From Phycisphaerales bacterium (GTDB lineage: Bacteria > Planctomycetota > Phycisphaerae > UBA1845 > Fen-1342): DNA of 64,000 bases. A model generated the notes under the pieces. The model was not told the origin of the DNA, searched no databases, and saw nothing but the letters and a program-made list of their open reading frames with translations. How positions within the stretch are numbered: the first letter of the stretch is position 1; each line of letters opens with the position of its first letter. Position numbers and translations under genes: made by a program. Shown in pieces: positions 61,067 through 64,000 of this stretch. The stretch covers positions 1,426,001 to 1,490,000 of the forward strand of contig JADJXS010000001.1 of assembly GCA_016710275.1 (NCBI GenBank), written 5' to 3'.

Positions 61067-63013
61067 ATGCACAAAGCAACTGCGGCGCTGCGTCTCTCCG
61101 TCCTGTGGTGGATTCTGGCCGGAACGGCGGTCGCCGGCGCGTCCGCAACGCGCACCTTTCGCGATGCCGCGGCGCTGTTCTCCACGACCACCTACATGGA
61201 CCACGTGCGCACCCTGGCCAGTGATGAGTACGAGGGTCGCGGCACCGGCCAGCCCGGCAATGACCTCGCCGCGCGCTACATCGCCGAACATTTCGAATCG
61301 CTCGGACTCAAACCTGCCGGCGACGACGGTGGATTTCTGCAGCACTTCGATGCGCGCGGAAAGAAATTTGACGACAAGCTCGCCCGCTTCGAGATCACCG
61401 CGCTGGAGAAGGAGTGGCAGCCCAAACGCGATTGGACGCCCTTCCCTTTCAGCCAGGCGGGCGACTTCGACGGCCCGGTGGTTTTTGTCGGCTACGGCAT
61501 TCACTCGCCCGATGACGGAATTGATGATTACGCCGACACCGACGTGAAGGACAAGGTCGTATTGGCGCTGCGCTATGAGCCGCGCAGCACGGACCCCGAA
61601 GCCGCGATCGGCGGCGAAAAGCCCTCCCGTCACGCCCTGTTCGCCACCAAGGCCTCCGTCGCGCGGAGTCGCGGCGCCAAGGCCATGCTGATCGTGAACC
61701 CCCCGTCGCGCGATGAGAAGGATGAGCTGTATCGCTTCGGGCGCGACGGCGCGCGCGAGACCTACGACCTGCCGATGATTCACATCAAGCGTGAGATCGC
61801 CGAGGAACTGTTGCGCCGCGGCGCGCTGCCGCCGCTGGGCGAACTGGAAAAGGCGCTGGGCGAGAGCCGCGCCAATCGCAGCGCGGAACTGCCCGAGGTG
61901 CACGTCAGCGTGCGGAGCGGCCTCTCGGACAATTCGCTCAAGACGCAGAACGTCGTTGCCGTGCTGGAGGGTGAGCAGGCGCCGGCGGAGTATGTCGTGG
62001 TCGGCGCACACTTCGACCATCTCGGCATCGCACCGCGCATGTTCGGCGGTGAAGAGAAGTTCATCCACAACGGCGCCGACGACAACGCCTCCGGAACGGC
62101 CGGTCTGCTGGAAATGGCGCGCGTGCTCTCCGCCGCTCCGCGCCTGCGCCGCTCGATCGTCTTCATCGCCTTCAGCGGCGAGGAGATGGGGCTGCTGGGG
62201 AGCAAGCACTGGGTCGATTACCCGACAGTGCCGCTGTCGGGCGTCAAGGCGATGTTGAATTTCGACATGATCGGCCGCTTCGCCGATGAGGCGGTGCTGA
62301 TCTACGGCCTGCCGACCGCCGCCGAGTTCCCCGCGCTGCTCGATCGCATCGCCTCGGAATCCGGAATCACCTACAAGGGTGCCCGCTCGCTGCCCGGCAA
62401 CAGCGATCACGCCTCCTTCCAGGCCAAGAACATTCCCGTTCTGTTCCCCTTCACGGGCCTACACCGCCAGTACCACCGCCCCGAAGACGATTGGGAGTTG
62501 ATCCGACCCGAGGGCGCCGCGCGCATCCTGCGATTCAGTTTCCTGACGCTGGTCGAACTCGCGAACATGACCGAAGGACCGACCTGGACCGACCCGAAGA
62601 AGGCCGGCGTGCCCACCCGCGATGAAGACGACCCCGGCCGCGAGCGGCCTGCCCGCCGCGCATCCACCGCGCCGGTCGAGAGTGGCTCTCCCGCCGCCGA
62701 CGCGGACGCCGCGCCGCCGCCCATGCCGCGGGTGCGGCTCGGTGTCATGCCCGATTACAGCGAGGATGATCGCCCCGGGCTGCGCATCACCGACGTGACG
62801 GCCGACAGCGCCGCCCAGAAGGCCGGATTGCGCGGCGGAGATCGCATCGTTCGCATCGGCGAGACCGACGTCCGCGGAATTGAGACGTACATGCTGGCGC
62901 TGGGGAAGGTGAATCCCGGCGATGAAGTCGAGATCGTCGTGGAGCGCGAGGGCGAGCGCGTGACGCTCAAGGCGACGCTGCCGGCCGCCCCCGCCGCCCG
63001 GCCGAAGGAGTAG
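61067..63013 (+). CDS. M28 zinc aminopeptidase with PA and PDZ domains
   Basis: A 648-residue exported peptidase. Residues 1-27 are a signal peptide. The M28 fold has its Zn ligands in 'VGAHFDHLG', 'GADDNASGTAGLLEMAR', 'FSGEEMGLLGS' (catalytic Glu-Glu), 'NFDMIGR' and 'GNSDHASF'. A PA domain is inserted at about residues 120-250. After a disordered linker (about 520-560), the C-terminus is a PDZ domain ('LRITDVTADSAAQKAGLRGGDRIVRIGE'). Such enzymes remove N-terminal residues from peptides outside the cytoplasm. ATG at 61067 chosen for the signal peptide; in-frame ATGs at 61016 and 60989 lie upstream. Confidence 0.9.
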   Translation: MHKATAALRLSVLWWILAGTAVAGASATRTFRDAAALFSTTTYMDHVRTLASDEYEGRGTGQPGNDLAARYIAEHFESLGLKPAGDDGGFLQHFDARGKKFDDKLARFEITALEKEWQPKRDWTPFPFSQAGDFDGPVVFVGYGIHSPDDGIDDYADTDVKDKVVLALRYEPRSTDPEAAIGGEKPSRHALFATKASVARSRGAKAMLIVNPPSRDEKDELYRFGRDGARETYDLPMIHIKREIAEELLRRGALPPLGELEKALGESRANRSAELPEVHVSVRSGLSDNSLKTQNVVAVLEGEQAPAEYVVVGAHFDHLGIAPRMFGGEEKFIHNGADDNASGTAGLLEMARVLSAAPRLRRSIVFIAFSGEEMGLLGSKHWVDYPTVPLSGVKAMLNFDMIGRFADEAVLIYGLPTAAEFPALLDRIASESGITYKGARSLPGNSDHASFQAKNIPVLFPFTGLHRQYHRPEDDWELIRPEGAARILRFSFLTLVELANMTEGPTWTDPKKAGVPTRDEDDPGRERPARRASTAPVESGSPAADADAAPPPMPRVRLGVMPDYSEDDRPGLRITDVTADSAAQKAGLRGGDRIVRIGETDVRGIETYMLALGKVNPGDEVEIVVEREGERVTLKATLPAAPAARPKE

Positions 63014-63025
63014 CCGCGCGCTCCG

Positions 63026-64000
63026 TCAGGGAGCCAGGTCGCGCGCATTGGTGAAAGGCCAATAGCGGTGACGATCGGCCGGCTGGTCGGTATACGGGTA
63101 GTTCCACAGCTTGTTGGCGCGGTCCTGCGCCCAGATACGAATGCCCGGCATCGGCCACACGTCCAGCCGCCAGCCGTCGCCGCGCACGATCAGATCCCAG
63201 TTCGTTCCCACCGCCATCCGCGCCCGCGACGACTCATCATCGACCGTCTCGATGGCCGTGGCGCGCGTCGGCCGGGCACTCCCATCCGCGAACAGCAGGT
63301 TGTCCGTCATTTCCCGCTGATGCCAGCCGACCGTTCGAACCAGGTCCGGATTCACCACGCCGTTGTCCAGCCCGATCATGTTGAAGAACAGCGGCTCGCC
63401 GAAGATCGGCAGCATGCCGGGAGAGGGGATGCTCCCGAGGCGATGCCCCCACGGCCCCAGGGAGAATGCGGCGACATACGGCTCCGACGCCCGCGGAAAG
63501 AGCGCGTACAGATTCGCCCGGTAGCTGCTGCCCAGCGTTTCATAGCAGCCGCGCTCCGCGTTCTCATGAGGGGAGTCGTCGATGTGCGGGTCGGCCGGAT
63601 AGCCGCGATCGGAGGGGCAGCGAAAAAGCTGCATCGGGTCGGCCTGGCTTCCGGCCTGAATCGCGCGGCGATAAACGTAGCGAGTCAGCGGTCGCCCGCT
63701 TGCGCCCCACGGCGTCGCATCGTTTAGCAGCCGCGGGCCTTGATTCGTCAGAAACGGCATCGTCGGCGTTCGCCCGCCGGTGGCGAACCACATCGCGGTG
63801 CGCCTCAGCCAGTAATCCTCTGGCGGCATGTAGGTCACCATCATCGGGTGAACGGGGATGACCAGCTCGCGCGCGTCTTCCGTCGAGTAGGCCGTCGCCG
63901 CCACGCCGATGCTCGATAGGTTCATCAGGCAGGTGGTGCGGCGCGATTGCTCGCGCGCCCCGCGCAGCGCGGGGATGGTGATCGCCAGCAGCAGCGCAAA
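63026..64000 (-). CDS. Pseudopilin-like protein, 5' end cut by window edge
   Basis: The frame is open to the right edge. Its first visible residues, 'LLLAITIPALRGAREQSRRT' and then 'LMNLSSIGVAATAY', are the end of a pseudopilin helix and the following helix, so the FTLIE-type start is outside the window and the ATG at 63925 is internal. The globular part has 'LFRCPSDRGYPADP' and 'LGSSYRANLYA'. 'HQREMTDNLLFADGSARPT' is the H-x-DG motif, with 11 spacer residues as in the pair at 1430 and 2951, but the overall sequence differs from these. Probably a minor pseudopilin of a secretion system. Confidence 0.85.
   Translation of the reverse strand, partial: FALLLAITIPALRGAREQSRRTTCLMNLSSIGVAATAYSTEDARELVIPVHPMMVTYMPPEDYWLRRTAMWFATGGRTPTMPFLTNQGPRLLNDATPWGASGRPLTRYVYRRAIQAGSQADPMQLFRCPSDRGYPADPHIDDSPHENAERGCYETLGSSYRANLYALFPRASEPYVAAFSLGPWGHRLGSIPSPGMLPIFGEPLFFNMIGLDNGVVNPDLVRTVGWHQREMTDNLLFADGSARPTRATAIETVDDESSRARMAVGTNWDLIVRGDGWRLDVWPMPGIRIWAQDRANKLWNYPYTDQPADRHRYWPFTNARDLAP

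Overview
The window is GC-rich, densely coding DNA that reads as the chromosome of a planctomycete, most likely Phycisphaerae-like. Evidence: pseudopilins with the FTLIELLVVVAII helix and a C-terminal H-x-DG motif, exported proteins ending in paired dockerin-like N-F-D-I-D-P-F-V modules, a PEP-CTERM protein, a squalene-hopene-cyclase-like/DUF4159 protein, a BtpA-family protein and a Ser/Thr kinase with a C-terminal membrane anchor. This assignment is inference from protein style; no phylogenetic marker was tested. No phage, integrase, transposase or CRISPR array is visible.

Layout. 1-4.2 kb: a truncated DUF3553-like gene, a PEP-CTERM protein and two tandem, nearly identical pseudopilin genes, each followed by the same hairpin. 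4.3-9.7 kb: ABC-2-like permease, UDP-glucose dehydrogenase divergent from a UDP-xylose-synthase-type epimerase (sugar nucleotides for surface glycans), and a MetB-family PLP enzyme. 9.8-17.1 kb: degenerate FHA protein, small exported protein, a Tat-exported molybdenum hydroxylase (2Fe-2S plus Mo fused in one chain, FAD subunit downstream), a small Cys protein and BtpA. 17.7-33.1 kb: four large exported proteins with NFDIDPFV tails (a protein with a frameshifted tail, a 14-repeat FG-GAP protein, a GH13 amylase-like enzyme, a five-haem cytochrome), mixed with an AAC(6')-like acetyltransferase, tRNA-Arg(UCU), a TlpA-like thioredoxin, a ComM/YifB AAA+ protein and MgtE.

33.4-43.7 kb: MacB-like and NatB-like permeases, a thiolase, a membrane protein, GDP-L-fucose synthase and two glycosyltransferases. 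43.7-49.3 kb: RNase P RNA, then PBP2-RodA (peptidoglycan elongation), a small zinc-ribbon membrane protein, a DtxR-type regulator and a ferritin-like protein. 49.3-64 kb: membrane-anchored kinase, SHC/DUF4159 protein, J-domain protein, endonuclease IV, a YhaM-like nuclease gene broken by a one-base frameshift, a lipoprotein, a B12-binding/MeaB GTPase fusion, a histone-H1-like protein, an M28 peptidase with PDZ domain, and the 3' part of a third pseudopilin that runs off the right edge.

Co-operating groups: sugar-nucleotide enzymes with glycosyltransferases and permeases (surface polysaccharide or glycoprotein); PBP2 with RodA (cell wall); the metal regulator with ferritin (iron); pseudopilins with the NFDIDPFV and PEP-CTERM proteins (export and surface display). 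The most unusual features are the shared NFDIDPFV module, a 353-bp segment duplication that links two of its carriers and a truncated acetyltransferase start, two single-base frameshifts, the B12-MeaB fusion, and several genes whose -10 box lies only 6-9 nt before the ATG, which suggests leaderless mRNAs.
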